Shown: positions 7,957 through 17,977, counted from the stretch's first letter. The stretch is DNA of 64,000 bases from an uncultured Lachnospiraceae bacterium (GCA_910580195.1 CAJTWA010000012.1:23329-87328); one strand, 5' to 3'. The notes: a model not told the origin generated them from the sequence alone. A program made the numbers and translations.

Positions 7957-10350
7957 TCACTTACGGACCCGCAGTGATTTCACCTTGCTCCATGCACCGT
8001 ACACCTTGCCCTTCTTAGAATCCAACTTGTAGGCCCTGATTTTTACATAGTATCTCTTGCCCTTTGTGAGCTTTGACAAAGTCTTGCTGGTGGACGTGGT
8101 GGTGGTTGTTTTATAGGATTTCATTTTTGAGTTTGCTGCATAGCGGATTTGGTATCCTTTTGCCCCGTCCACTTTCTTAATGGAAACTTTTATCTTTTTC
8201 CCGGAAACATTGGTAAGCTTTTTCACGGAGGCTTTGTCTACGCTGACTCTCTTCCACTTTGCATAAAGGGTCATGCTTTTTGTTACTTTATTGTCAAAAT
8301 TCCATTTGGTTTTCAGGCTTGGGCTTGTATACCAGCCTGCAAATGTGTATTTGCTGCGCTTGGGTGCGGATGGCTCCTTCACTTTCTTATTTGGGAGCAC
8401 CTGTTTGGAAGATACCTTGCTGCCGCCTCTGGAATCGAATTTTACAGTATATTTTTTCACGGATTCCGTAACGGTTTTGCTGTCCCACATGGTATCGCGG
8501 ACTGCCATCGCCTTTACCGTGGTATTGTATTCAATTTCAAAAGGCTCTGTATACAGATAGCTTCTGGAGGATGCAGAGGAAGGGTCTACCCCATCCAGTG
8601 TAAAGTAAATATCTGCACCCGGCGTAGAAGTCGTAAGGGTAATCCAGACGCTTTCGCTCCCATTGTAACGGGAAACTTTGGGGGTTGCCACCTTTGCGCT
8701 AGACGCAGGGGTGAAAATTGTCCCAATGGACTTTGAAGTCGCCCCGGAATCTTGGGTTGCATCCGGCAAAAGTTTCAGGTAAAAGTATTCCGTCTGATGG
8801 TAGCCGCTGTTTTTATCCAGTTTTGTCCCCCGGATCATAGCGGTACTGCGGTTAAAATAATCATAAACGGCTGGGCCATATCCCGGCAGTTCCCCGTCGG
8901 TGTCGTCCCAAGTACAGTCGATGTTGTACCAAGAGTCATTCAGGGAAACCATGTTCCATGCATGGGCCTCGCTTGTTACGCTTATGGTATCTACCCCCGC
9001 CCCGTTCATCAGCATGGTAAATGCCTTGGTGTATCCGGCGCATACGGTGTAATCTTCACAAAACACGCTGTAGGCGCTCTGGTGGTATTTGCTGTATGGG
9101 GTTGAATTTTCTATATTATTTAAATCAAAACCGGGATCGTACATGATTTTCTGGCAAATCAGGTCGTGGGCTATCTTGGCTTTCTCCACATCGGTTTTCC
9201 CTGCTGCAATCTTGGAGCCCATGGCGTCCATTTGGGCTTTCATTTTGGCAGTGGCCGCTGCCCTGCTGCTGCCGCTGGCAAACTCGTCATATACCATCGG
9301 GAGCATCAGCCTCTCCCCCGTCCGGGTGTCTGTGCCCATCAGATAGCCGTTTCCAATAAAATAATATTGGGGGTTGGAATAGCAGAACAGCAAGAATACA
9401 TTTGCCGCTTCTTCTTGGGATAAATTATACAGGGAATATGACACTTCCCCTGCATAGTAATAACGTTCCAGCCGCCCAAAATCATTCGGCACATCTGCTA
9501 CCTCTGCATTTTGGCTGCCCGTCAGATAACCCCGGACGCCTGCCTCCAGCGCATCCCAGAAATTCCGCGCCCGCTGGCTTAACCGGTTATAAATATAATT
9601 GGACGAATAGACATCCCAAGAGGAATCGTATTTCCGGGAACCCAAAATCTTTGAGTAATAGGAAAGATCGGACTGCGCCTTTTCATCTACCGTCACGCCC
9701 AGTTCTGCCAATTGTTCGGAAGAAATCTCCACCGCCTTCGGGCGTACCATCCCGCCCATTGGCAGCTCCCGTCCTTCCTGCGGCTGCTCTTCTATGGCTT
9801 CGCCTTCACCGGAAAGCGCTTCTGGCTCCCCAGATTGTACGGCTTCTAAGCTATCGGAATCCGGCTCCCCAGACTGCAGTGATTCTAAGGCATCGGAATC
9901 CAGTGCTCCAGATTGCTTGGTTTCTGGCCTATTCGTATCTGGCTGTGCATCTTCTGGCCTATTGCTTTCAGATCCATCGGTATCTGGCTGTGCATCTTCC
10001 GGCCTGTTGCTTTCAGGTTCATTGGCATCTGGCTGTGCATCTTCTGGCCCATTGCTTTCGGAGCCTTCCTGCTCTTTACCCTGTTCCTCATCTTGGATTT
10101 CCCTTTCCGGCAATTCTTCCAGCAGGCCCTCTGCCTGCGGGCCATTTTCATCCGCCAAGCCATCCTGCAGGCCCTCTGCCTGTGGGCCATCTTCATCCGC
10201 CAAGCCATCCTGCAGGCCCTGTGTTCCTAAGGCTTCTGTCTGGGCTGCAGCTGTATTTCCCACATTTCCTGACGCGGCAAATGCCTCTGCCGGAACCATG
10301 GAACATGCCATGATCCCTGCTAGGAAAAATGATAATATCCGTTTTCTCAT
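7957..10350 (-). CDS. Secreted multidomain surface protein with transglutaminase-like core
   Basis: The protein has 797 residues. A signal peptide (1-26, ending AEAFA) is followed by an acidic, repetitive linker to about 205 (GLQDGLADE and PEDAQPD units). The central domain has a transglutaminase/protease-like triad: Cys437 in VCAGYTKAF, His463 in EAHAWNMV and Asp478 in YNIDCTWDD. After it come a chitobiase-type C-terminal fold (about 555-640, DIYFTLDGVDPSS), one InlB/Listeria-Bacteroides repeat (about 640-705, TFAGWYTSPS, LYAKW) and a basic fibronectin-III-like C-terminus with no LPXTG sorting signal. It is probably held at the surface through glycan binding. The role could be protein cross-linking or proteolysis at the cell wall; that is inference. 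It sits inside the polysaccharide locus, after rfbA-rfbC. Confidence 0.85.
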   Translation of the reverse strand: MRKRILSFFLAGIMACSMVPAEAFAASGNVGNTAAAQTEALGTQGLQDGLADEDGPQAEGLQDGLADENGPQAEGLLEELPEREIQDEEQGKEQEGSESNGPEDAQPDANEPESNRPEDAQPDTDGSESNRPEDAQPDTNRPETKQSGALDSDALESLQSGEPDSDSLEAVQSGEPEALSGEGEAIEEQPQEGRELPMGGMVRPKAVEISSEQLAELGVTVDEKAQSDLSYYSKILGSRKYDSSWDVYSSNYIYNRLSQRARNFWDALEAGVRGYLTGSQNAEVADVPNDFGRLERYYYAGEVSYSLYNLSQEEAANVFLLFCYSNPQYYFIGNGYLMGTDTRTGERLMLPMVYDEFASGSSRAAATAKMKAQMDAMGSKIAAGKTDVEKAKIAHDLICQKIMYDPGFDLNNIENSTPYSKYHQSAYSVFCEDYTVCAGYTKAFTMLMNGAGVDTISVTSEAHAWNMVSLNDSWYNIDCTWDDTDGELPGYGPAVYDYFNRSTAMIRGTKLDKNSGYHQTEYFYLKLLPDATQDSGATSKSIGTIFTPASSAKVATPKVSRYNGSESVWITLTTSTPGADIYFTLDGVDPSSASSRSYLYTEPFEIEYNTTVKAMAVRDTMWDSKTVTESVKKYTVKFDSRGGSKVSSKQVLPNKKVKEPSAPKRSKYTFAGWYTSPSLKTKWNFDNKVTKSMTLYAKWKRVSVDKASVKKLTNVSGKKIKVSIKKVDGAKGYQIRYAANSKMKSYKTTTTTSTSKTLSKLTKGKRYYVKIRAYKLDSKKGKVYGAWSKVKSLRVRK

Positions 10351-10534
10351 ATACTAATCCTACCTTTCTTACTGGCTGGCTGTGGATCTCCGGCATCCTA
10401 ACATTCCGTAAGGCCCAAAGCCCCCTCCCATGAAACACACAGGTTTTCCTGCTGCTACCCTCTTTCTCCCCTTAACACCACTCCGCGGCCTGTAAGATTA
10501 TATTTCTTTGTTATCGCACACCTGCATGGAACTA

Positions 10535-10680
10535 ACGTTTCCCTGCCCTCGTTTATTGGCCGGCATTAAGTTTACGTTTCCCTGCCATTGCTTATTAACC
10601 GGCATTAAGTTTACGTTTCCCTGCCATCGCTATTTAGCTGGCATTAAGTTTACGTTTCTTTGCTATTGCTTATTTTGCGG
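10535..10680. repeat. 39-bp tandem repeat, three full copies and a partial one
   Basis: ACGTTTCCCTGCC recurs at 10535, 10574 and 10613, and a degraded copy begins at 10652. Each unit ends in GGCATTAAGTTT, and the variable positions lie in the middle. The last unit runs into the 3' end of rfbC (stop at 10670). The 319-bp gap 10351-10669 holds nothing else I can identify. A multiple-of-three unit keeps a plus-strand frame open, but it has no ribosome site. Confidence 0.75.
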
Positions 10681-11269
10681 AATTCTGCTTCTCTTTCACA
10701 TACTCCTCAATTCCGCCCCAGGCCTTATCTTTGTCTGACAAGGTTAAATCTTCTTCTGCCATCCCTTCCGGCATGGGCCATGCAATCCCAATCTTTTCGT
10801 CCTTCCAGAGCAGGCCGCCTTCGTCATTGGGATGGTAAAAATCTGTCACCTTATAGCAGAACTCTGCCTCGTCTGAAAGCACTACAAACCCATGGGCAAA
10901 CCCCTTGGGGATGAAGAACTGCTTTTTATTTTCTGCGGAGAGGATGACCCCAAACCATTTCCCAAAGGTTTCTGAGCCTTCCCGCAAATCTACAGCAACG
11001 TCAAACACTTCGCCATTTACCACGCGGACCAGCTTATCTTGGGGATAATTAATTTGGAAATGCAGCCCCCGCAGCACCCCTTTCTTAGAGGAGGACTGGT
11101 TATCCTGCACGAAGGTGCAGCCAATCCCTGCTTCTGCAAAATCATTGTAATTATAAGTTTCCATAAAATAGCCCCGCTCGTCCCCAAAGATTGCCGGCTC
11201 TATGACCTTAAGCCCTGCAATGCCATTGCAGTTGTCTGTCACTTTTATTTTTCCCATTCCTGTATCCAT
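10670..11269 (-). CDS. rfbC: dTDP-4-dehydrorhamnose 3,5-epimerase
   Basis: This 199-residue RmlC-type cupin performs the third step of dTDP-L-rhamnose synthesis, double epimerisation of dTDP-4-keto-6-deoxyglucose. Characteristic segments are GDERGYFMETY, the QDNQSSS dTDP-binding stretch, VLRGLHFQ with the catalytic His, and FFIPKGFAHGF. The length is close to the usual 180-200 residues. It starts 9 bases after the stop of rfbA, so the two form an operon. The other two pathway genes, rfbB and rfbD, are 12-15 kb away in the same locus. Confidence 0.95.
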   Translation of the reverse strand: MDTGMGKIKVTDNCNGIAGLKVIEPAIFGDERGYFMETYNYNDFAEAGIGCTFVQDNQSSSKKGVLRGLHFQINYPQDKLVRVVNGEVFDVAVDLREGSETFGKWFGVILSAENKKQFFIPKGFAHGFVVLSDEAEFCYKVTDFYHPNDEGGLLWKDEKIGIAWPMPEGMAEEDLTLSDKDKAWGGIEEYVKEKQNSAK

Positions 11270-11278
11270 TCCTTTCCT

Positions 11279-12157
11279 TTACAGCCCTTCTGCAATCTCC
11301 ATCAGGTACTGCCCATACTCCGTCTTTAACAAAGGCTCTGCCAGACGCTTTAGCTGTTCCACGTCAATGAACCCCCGCTTATAGGCGATTTCCTCAATAC
11401 AGGAAATGTAGAGCCCTTGGCGTTTCTGGAACGCTGACACGAAATCTGCGGCTGCCAGCAGCATGTCATGGTTCCCGGTATCCAACCAAGCAAACCCGCG
11501 GCCTAATGTTTCCACTTTCAGGTTCCCGCGCTTTAGGTACTCGTTGTTCACGCTGGTAATCTCAATTTCTCCGCGGGCAGAGGGTTTGACATTTTTTGCA
11601 ATTTCCACCACGTCATTGTCGTAGAAATACAGGCCCGGCACAGCATAATTGGACTTGGGGTGTTCTGGCTTTTCCTCAATGGAAATGGCCGTCCCATCCT
11701 CGTCAAACTCCACCACGCCGTATTCCCTTGGGTTCCTGACATAATATCCGAAAATCGTAGCTCCCGGCTGGCTTTCGGTTCGCTGTGCTGCTTCTTTCAA
11801 GACCCTTGAAAAGCTCTGCCCATAGAAAATATTATCGCCCAGCACCAAAGCCACTGCGTCTTTCCCGATAAAATCTGCCCCTATGATAAATGCGTCTGCA
11901 AGCCCCCGGGGCTCCTCCTGCACCGCATACGCAAACTTCATGCCAAGCTGGCTCCCATCCCCCAGCAAATCCTCAAAGACTGGAAGGTCCCTTGGGGTGG
12001 AAATAATCAAAATCTCTCGGATTCCTGCCAGCATCAGGGTAGACAGGGGATAGTAAATCATCGGCTTGTCATACACCGGCATAATCTGCTTGGAAATTGC
12101 TTTCGTCAATGGGTACAGCCTTGTGCCGGAACCTCCGGCTAAAATAATTCCTTTCAT
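11279..12157 (-). CDS. rfbA: Glucose-1-phosphate thymidylyltransferase
   Basis: The product (292 residues) is the RmlA nucleotidyltransferase that makes dTDP-glucose from dTTP and glucose-1-phosphate. The N-terminal [11 protein letters not shown] signature, [16 protein letters not shown], the metal-binding [20 protein letters not shown] and [10 protein letters not shown] are all intact and the length is standard. GGAGGAGG precedes the ATG. It is the first gene of a two-gene unit with rfbC, and a near-consensus promoter lies 33 bp upstream of the start codon. Confidence 0.96.
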   Translation of the reverse strand: MKGIILAGGSGTRLYPLTKAISKQIMPVYDKPMIYYPLSTLMLAGIREILIISTPRDLPVFEDLLGDGSQLGMKFAYAVQEEPRGLADAFIIGADFIGKDAVALVLGDNIFYGQSFSRVLKEAAQRTESQPGATIFGYYVRNPREYGVVEFDEDGTAISIEEKPEHPKSNYAVPGLYFYDNDVVEIAKNVKPSARGEIEITSVNNEYLKRGNLKVETLGRGFAWLDTGNHDMLLAAADFVSAFQKRQGLYISCIEEIAYKRGFIDVEQLKRLAEPLLKTEYGQYLMEIAEGL

Positions 12158-12189
12158 GTGCCTCCTCCAAATACATGTTTTGATAGCTT

Positions 12190-12218
12190 ATTCTACCACC
12201 TTTTGGGCTGCGTTGCAA
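12190..12218 (-). promoter_or_regulatory. Promoter of the rfbA-rfbC unit
   Basis: Minus-strand TTGCAA (12213-12218) and TAGAAT (12190-12195) are 17 bp apart and lie just upstream of rfbA. This supports separate transcription of rfbAC from the large surface-protein gene before it. Confidence 0.55.
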
Positions 12219-12268
12219 GGAGAGATATCCTGCGCTTTGCCCCTGCCGCAACACTCCTTGCCGGTACA

Positions 12269-15232
12269 TCAAGTTTTCCGGTACATTTTCGTAATCCTTG
12301 AGGACTTATACCCCGGCACGGCCTTGCTCCAAGATTTTGCCCCTATCATGGACAGGTACTTTTTCGTATATTTGCTGTGCTTGGAAGAATCAATATATTT
12401 GTATACGTTAAAGGCTTCTTTCCCAGAAATGCCCATCCTCAGGCCTTGGGCAATCTCAATGGGATGGTCTGTATAGCTTCTTATAATAAAGGCGTCTACC
12501 ATCGGGTTGCAGGCTGCTATATAATAGCTGTATGCAAGGGCTGCCGCTTGGTTTGCCTGCCCCCATGTGGAGGAATACCCTTGTTCTGACAGGATAATCC
12601 GCACGGAAGAGCCGTAAGTCTTTTTGATATAATTCGTCAGCACATTCAGGTTCTTCATGGTAATGTAGGGCGTATGCACGTTGTTGGTAATCCCATACCC
12701 TTCCCAGAAGTTCGTATAAGTCAGCGGCGTGGAATAAGCATGGTAAGCCAAGTTCCATTTCAGCCCCGGCTGGATTTTCTTAAGCTGCTTATGGAAAGCC
12801 GCAATGGAGTGTTTGGTGCTAAAACCCCCCGGCTCTGCGGTATTCCAGTAATTGTCCATGCAGATAAACACATGGGCGTTGGAATACTGGCTGCGCACCG
12901 CATAATACAGCGCCCGGAATGCATAGGCGTACGTCTTGAAATAAGAAGTTTCCGACATGCTGCCCCTGTAATTCCAGCCTTTTGGGTTATTGATTTCATT
13001 TCCCAGCACCCAGTTGGACACGTAACAGCTTTTTTTCCCAAAAACATGGCCCAGATAGGAAAAGATGGCCTCCATTTTTTCCCGCGACTTGTTGCTTGTC
13101 ACATTCCAGCTATAGAATGGGGCTGCGCCGATAGCCCTTGCCTTGGAGGCAATCAGCTCTGTGTGGCCGGGGGTCCATTCCAGCATGACTTGGGCTGTTA
13201 CCACAATCCCCCGCCGGTTACACTCCGACACAATCTCCCGGGTGTTTTCCATATTATTAAAGTAATAAGTTTTTCCATTGTATACATAGGGCACTGTCCC
13301 ATCGTTGCATACCATGGCGGCAGTAAAGTTCACGAAATTCTGCTTTGCGTTGCAGGAAAGGACTTCCTCCATGGAATTGGAAAACTGGATGCCTTTTTTC
13401 GTTTTGCCGGGCTTATAGGCGGATTTGTTCCCTGCCGCTTTTTCTGGGTTCTTCACATAAGAAACCGTGCTAAGGAGCTGGTATTTCCCTTTTTTCTTCA
13501 CGGCAACCCCGAACATGGATGTGGCATAGCCTTGGTTCTCGCTGGTTTTCAGGCTGTAGGTAATGCTTTTTTTCTTGTAAACCTTAGCGGCTGCCTTGTA
13601 AATTTTCTTGTTCATGGGGTTCATATACACCAAGTAATAGTAATCATCGGAGCTTGCAATCCTGTTTTTTATTTTCACCTTTACCGACACTTTCCCAGTG
13701 CCAGTTGCTTTGCAGCTTGTGATTTTTGCCGCCCCAACTTTCGCTTTTCTGGTGCAGCGCACCCATTTGGCGTACAGGTGCAGGTTCCCGGTGCTCCCTT
13801 TTTTTATCTCCCCGGTCCGTTTTGTCAGCTTGGAGGTTTTATACCACCCGTCAAAGTCGTAACCGCTGCGGGAAGGCCTTGGCAGGGTAAATGCACTTGT
13901 AATGGTATATGTTTTCTTTGCACTTTTTTCCATTTTCCCACCGTTCGTGTGGTATGTAATGGTGTATTTCACGGCTTTCCACTTGGCATAGAGGGTTACA
14001 GTGCCATTTTTTTTGGTCGTAAGCTTTGTCACCTTGCCGCCGTTTTTATAGACGGTCCCTTTCCCGTCCTTGCTGGTTGTCCATCCTGCAAAGGTATAGC
14101 CTTTCCGCTTAAACTTGTTATAGTTCAGGCTGCTGGCCGTGCCGTAGATATGGCTGCTGCCTGCCATGCTCCCGCTGGTTGCGCCGTTTCCGTCGTATTT
14201 TACCTTGTAAGGGTTGCCCGTCCACATGGCATAGAGTGTTACCGTCGCCCCGTTCTTATCCGTTAAGGATTTCACCTTTGCTTTATTTACATAGGCTGTC
14301 CCTTTCCCGTTTTGCTTTGTGTTCCAGCCTGCAAAGGTGTAGCCTGAGCGCTTGAATTTATTGGAGGGGAGCGTCTTTGTCTTCCCATAAGTGGCCGCTG
14401 CCGTATTCATGCTCCCTTTTCCGCCATTGGCGTGGAACCGGATGGTATACGTCCCTCTTTTCCACGTTGCCGTAAAAGTAATGGTTTTCCCATCCTGGCT
14501 GACTAAATTCAGGATAGACGCTTGGTCCAAACAGGTATACTGTACTCCATTAATCTTATATTTCCAGCCGGTAAACACATAGCCCTTGCGGGTAAATGTG
14601 TTTTTCGGCAATTTTTTCTTCTCATCATACCGGAAGGTCTTGGTTGCCATGGAGCCTGTGCCGCCCCCTTTGGCAAATTTAATCTTATAGACAATGGGCG
14701 TCCAATTTGCCGTCCACACCATGTCGGACCAGACAGGCAGCGGGTTTGCCGGATTGTATACCTTCCCTGCCCCGTCCTTCCAGCACAGCATTTTGTACCC
14801 TGTCTTAGAGGGGCTTGGGAATTTCGCGCGCAAATCTTCCCCTTCCTTCACCGTTACCTGGACCGAAGTCCCGGAGATGCCCGGCACCGTCCCTCCGCCG
14901 AAATCAAAGGTTACTGTATATGTTTTTTCCCCATCCCCGGGCGTCACCGTACTGCCGTCCCCAGGTGTTACCGTACTGCCGTCCCCGGGCGTCACCGTAC
15001 TGCCATCCCCGGGTGTTGCCACGCTGCCGTCCCCGGGCGTCACTGTTTTGCCCAAGCGCCCGATGCTTTTCATGGCAGTGACTGCCGCCCCGCTGTCCCC
15101 GGGCGTCACAGCCTGCCCAGCCCCAACATTCTGCGGGGCGCTTTCACCTTCCATTGCATATAAAGTTTCTGCCCCGGTGGAAAACAGCAGGATTACTGCT
15201 AAGCACAACGCCATCATTCGCTTTTTCATCAT
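12269..15232 (-). CDS. Large secreted InlB-repeat protein with glycosidase-like (DUF5722-type) C-terminus
   Basis: The protein has 987 residues. A signal peptide (1-26) is followed by four to five VTPGDGST octapeptides, encoded by 24-bp DNA repeats at about 14935-15060. Next come five InlB/Listeria-Bacteroides repeats (about 105-490), each with a GY-x-F-x-GW and a final LYAKW-type motif, a beta domain to about 620, and a catalytic-looking domain of about 360 residues. The latter has acidic residues in VLGNEINN and ILSEQGYSS, spaced as acid/base and nucleophile in TIM-barrel glycosidases; I associate it with DUF5722. No LPXTG motif is present. Its ATG immediately follows the flippase stop (TGAATGATG), so it is translated with that gene and may process or bind the exported glycan. 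Confidence 0.82.
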   Translation of the reverse strand: MMKKRMMALCLAVILLFSTGAETLYAMEGESAPQNVGAGQAVTPGDSGAAVTAMKSIGRLGKTVTPGDGSVATPGDGSTVTPGDGSTVTPGDGSTVTPGDGEKTYTVTFDFGGGTVPGISGTSVQVTVKEGEDLRAKFPSPSKTGYKMLCWKDGAGKVYNPANPLPVWSDMVWTANWTPIVYKIKFAKGGGTGSMATKTFRYDEKKKLPKNTFTRKGYVFTGWKYKINGVQYTCLDQASILNLVSQDGKTITFTATWKRGTYTIRFHANGGKGSMNTAAATYGKTKTLPSNKFKRSGYTFAGWNTKQNGKGTAYVNKAKVKSLTDKNGATVTLYAMWTGNPYKVKYDGNGATSGSMAGSSHIYGTASSLNYNKFKRKGYTFAGWTTSKDGKGTVYKNGGKVTKLTTKKNGTVTLYAKWKAVKYTITYHTNGGKMEKSAKKTYTITSAFTLPRPSRSGYDFDGWYKTSKLTKRTGEIKKGSTGNLHLYAKWVRCTRKAKVGAAKITSCKATGTGKVSVKVKIKNRIASSDDYYYLVYMNPMNKKIYKAAAKVYKKKSITYSLKTSENQGYATSMFGVAVKKKGKYQLLSTVSYVKNPEKAAGNKSAYKPGKTKKGIQFSNSMEEVLSCNAKQNFVNFTAAMVCNDGTVPYVYNGKTYYFNNMENTREIVSECNRRGIVVTAQVMLEWTPGHTELIASKARAIGAAPFYSWNVTSNKSREKMEAIFSYLGHVFGKKSCYVSNWVLGNEINNPKGWNYRGSMSETSYFKTYAYAFRALYYAVRSQYSNAHVFICMDNYWNTAEPGGFSTKHSIAAFHKQLKKIQPGLKWNLAYHAYSTPLTYTNFWEGYGITNNVHTPYITMKNLNVLTNYIKKTYGSSVRIILSEQGYSSTWGQANQAAALAYSYYIAACNPMVDAFIIRSYTDHPIEIAQGLRMGISGKEAFNVYKYIDSSKHSKYTKKYLSMIGAKSWSKAVPGYKSSRITKMYRKT

Positions 15233-16741
15233 TCATACCTCGTCTTTTCTTGTTCCATTCCGTTTCCCTAACTTTTGCAGGATAGGGAAAATATATTCCA
15301 TCGTAATCGGCTCCTTTAACAAAAGCAGCAGGATTCCGTAAATTCCAAAAAACAATGCCCCGGTAACTGCCAGTACCAGAAAGCAGCTTTGCTCCAAGGG
15401 AAATTTCCCATCTACCATGGGTTTTAGCGCCATCCTTGCAAGCTGGGCAGCTATGGCGGCAGGCAGGAGCCCGGCAATATAATAATGCAGCTTTACGCCC
15501 TGCCAAAGCTTCGACAGGAACCCTTCTAAAGCTTTTCCCTGTACCAGCACTACTACAATTTCCGCCACAAGGGTCCCTATAGACGCGCCGGAGGCGCCCA
15601 GCCTTGGGATTAGCGCCATATTCAGCGCCATATCCACAGCAGCGCCGGCAACCGTAGATTTCAGCACCTGATTTTCCCGGCCTGTGGGCACCAGCACCTG
15701 TACCCCCAAAATATTAGAAATCCCAATAAATACCACAGTGGGCATAATCAGCCGCATCGGCCATTCCGCCAGCAAATAGGCGTCCCCGGACACTAAGCCA
15801 AGGCTCTCATAGGCAAACATGGAAAAATATACCGCCAAAGGCAATGACATCAGGAGGACAAACCCCAAAGCCTTAGACGCCATCTGCTTAAATTCTTCCT
15901 TCCTGCCCTTTTCAATATAATAGGAAAGCCTTGGCAGCAAAACCGCCCCAAGGCTTGTAACAAGGCTTGCGACTATGATTTTAATTTTCACCGCTGCAGA
16001 ATAATACCCGGTCTGCACATCCCCGCTGATAAATTTCAGCATAATCGTATCTAAATTTGTATAAATATTAGTAGCTATGTTCATGGCACAAAAAACCCCT
16101 ATGGGCTTTAAGTGCCTGCGGAACTTATAATTCCCTACAGGCTTTAAGGTAACATACTTGCCAATCCGCAGGAAATTAAATACACAGGAGCCCATATTGG
16201 ACACTACGGTAATCCCGCCATAGATAATGTAATCCTCTGCGTCATGGACAAACAGGAACATCAGGCATACGGCAATAACCTTAAATATCAGGGAAACTGC
16301 CGTAATATATGCATATTCTTCCAAAGCGGAATACAGCCAGTTGACGCCCACCATATGCAGCACAATCGTAACCCCCATTACCAACAGGAGCGCCCTGTCC
16401 TCTGCAAACTTTGGTACAAGGTACAAAGAAACGCCAAACACAGCATAGACAATGGCCGTCATCCCCGCATTAATGCATAAAATTTCCTGCACTGTCCTAG
16501 AAAGCTGTTCTTTGTCGTCCCGGACTTGGGCACAGGCACGTATGCCATAAGTAGGAATCCCCAGCATGGCAAACATGGAAAAATATGCAATCACCGCGGC
16601 AGCCGCATCAATTTTCCCATTCCCTGCCGGGAGCAGCACCCGGGACACATAAGGGAAGGTAATCAGCGAAAAAACAAATGCAGAAGCCGTTAAAATAAAA
16701 TTCATGATAAAATTAAAAGTTACAGAATGTTCTTTTTTCAT
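15233..16741 (-). CDS. Wzx-type polysaccharide flippase (MOP superfamily)
   Basis: This 502-residue protein has about 14 predicted membrane helices and the N-terminal pattern of the PST/Wzx family (FPYVSRVLLPAGNGKIDAAA, the GIPTYGIRACAQ region). It would flip undecaprenyl-PP-linked repeat units to the outer face, where the Wzy-like proteins at 0.5-4.5 kb could polymerise them. Its stop codon abuts the start of the InlB-repeat protein. The 261-bp divergent region up to the plus-strand glycosyltransferase at 17003 should hold promoters in both directions; only an isolated TATAAT (16859-16864) is visible there. Confidence 0.9.
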   Translation of the reverse strand: MKKEHSVTFNFIMNFILTASAFVFSLITFPYVSRVLLPAGNGKIDAAAAVIAYFSMFAMLGIPTYGIRACAQVRDDKEQLSRTVQEILCINAGMTAIVYAVFGVSLYLVPKFAEDRALLLVMGVTIVLHMVGVNWLYSALEEYAYITAVSLIFKVIAVCLMFLFVHDAEDYIIYGGITVVSNMGSCVFNFLRIGKYVTLKPVGNYKFRRHLKPIGVFCAMNIATNIYTNLDTIMLKFISGDVQTGYYSAAVKIKIIVASLVTSLGAVLLPRLSYYIEKGRKEEFKQMASKALGFVLLMSLPLAVYFSMFAYESLGLVSGDAYLLAEWPMRLIMPTVVFIGISNILGVQVLVPTGRENQVLKSTVAGAAVDMALNMALIPRLGASGASIGTLVAEIVVVLVQGKALEGFLSKLWQGVKLHYYIAGLLPAAIAAQLARMALKPMVDGKFPLEQSCFLVLAVTGALFFGIYGILLLLLKEPITMEYIFPILQKLGKRNGTRKDEV

Positions 16742-17002
16742 CCCTATCCACTTCTCCCTAAAAGCGCAGTTTCCGTTTCATTTCCACTTTTCTGGTATTC
16801 CCTTCCATTTCACTGCAATATCCAAACATAATCCCTTCCCCCTGCCCAAATTTTATTGTATAATACTAAATATCCCATCCGGCTTGTAGGTTAGGAATCT
16901 GGCTTGCGCCTTGCATCACGCCCATTGCCTATAGATTAAATCTGCCAAAGGGGCCGGGCCGGTTCCATGGCGTCACAAACATTCGCCTTAAGGAGGTTTC
17001 TC

Positions 17003-17935
17003 ATGCACCATTCATCAACTGTAAATATTATATTGGCTACTTATAACGGGAGTAAACATATCCGCAAGCAATTAGACAGCCTTTTGGAACAGACTTACCC
17101 CAATATCACCATTTATATCCGGGACGATGGGTCAACGGACGATACGGTACGCATTGTGGAAGAATATATTGCCGCGAATACTACTTCCAAAAAAATCGTA
17201 CTCCTAGGGCAGGAAGGGGGGAACCTTGGCTGCCCGGGATCCTTCTACCGGATATTGGAGGAGTGCGGGGCAGCGGATTACTATGCCTTCTGCGACCAAG
17301 ATGATATTTGGTATCCGGATAAAATCAAGTGGGCGGTGGCAAGGCTGGACAAGGAGGCCAAGAAGGAAACGCCTTGCGTTTATTTCTCTGCTTACGAGTA
17401 TTATACAGAGGATGGGAAATTCCTGCGCCATTCGCCGCCCCAGAAAAAGAGGATTGGGCTTACTGACGTGCTGTATTATACCCCGGCTTCCGGGTTTGTC
17501 CTTGTCTTTAATGAAGCGGCCCGGCAGGAACTAATCCTTCGTGTCAATCCCGGGAAGGAGCTCCATGACCGCTGGCTGCTGCGGGGGGCGGCCTGCCTTG
17601 GCACGGTGGTTTATGACCCTCGGTATACAGCCGCCCATATCCGCCACCCAGATGCAGTAACGGTGGAAGATTCTGGCAATTCCAGCCTGCTTCAAAGTTT
17701 CCTAAAAAATGAGATTGGCGGGACTGCCATGACAGACAGCAAAAAATACCTGCGCCATTTCCAGAAAACATTCTGGGGGAAACTTACAAAGTCCCAGCAA
17801 AAAACCCTTGCCCTTTTTACTGCCCGGAATACCCTGTCCCGCCAAATCAAAAAATTTTTCTACCCAAAGCGGCTGCGGGCACGGCTTGCGGGGGAAGCTG
17901 CCATCCGCATCCTGTTCCTGATTGGGAAGATTTAG
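17003..17935 (+). CDS. GT2 family glycosyltransferase (rhamnosyltransferase-like)
   Basis: The product (310 residues) shows NIILATYNGSKHIRKQLDSL, DDGSTDDT and the DXD-type site AFCDQDDIWYPDKI, typical of the WcaA/RfbF-like branch that includes many rhamnosyltransferases. The ATG at 17003 is chosen because a full AAGGAGGT sits 6 bases before it; an in-frame ATG 12 codons upstream lacks a ribosome site. The C-terminal end (IRILFLIGKI) is nearly the same as that of the glycosyltransferase at 26354-27256 (MRILFLIGKML), so these are paralogues. It is the only glycosyltransferase on the plus strand, inserted against the direction of the locus. Confidence 0.88.
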   Translation: MHHSSTVNIILATYNGSKHIRKQLDSLLEQTYPNITIYIRDDGSTDDTVRIVEEYIAANTTSKKIVLLGQEGGNLGCPGSFYRILEECGAADYYAFCDQDDIWYPDKIKWAVARLDKEAKKETPCVYFSAYEYYTEDGKFLRHSPPQKKRIGLTDVLYYTPASGFVLVFNEAARQELILRVNPGKELHDRWLLRGAACLGTVVYDPRYTAAHIRHPDAVTVEDSGNSSLLQSFLKNEIGGTAMTDSKKYLRHFQKTFWGKLTKSQQKTLALFTARNTLSRQIKKFFYPKRLRARLAGEAAIRILFLIGKI

Positions 17936-17977
17936 AAGGCTGCCTGAATATGGGTGCGGGACAGACAGAGCAAACGT

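Noticed and set aside
9402..10357. Long plus-strand frames (up to 303 codons) opposite the transglutaminase-like gene
   Set aside because: They are antisense to a repetitive, biased coding region whose minus-strand reading has a signal peptide and clear domains.
10535..10680. CRISPR array
   Set aside because: The 39-bp units are contiguous with no spacers, and no cas gene is present.
12674..14266. A 530-codon plus-strand frame
   Set aside because: It is antisense to the InlB-repeat protein, whose domains are unmistakable; codon bias explains the lack of stops.
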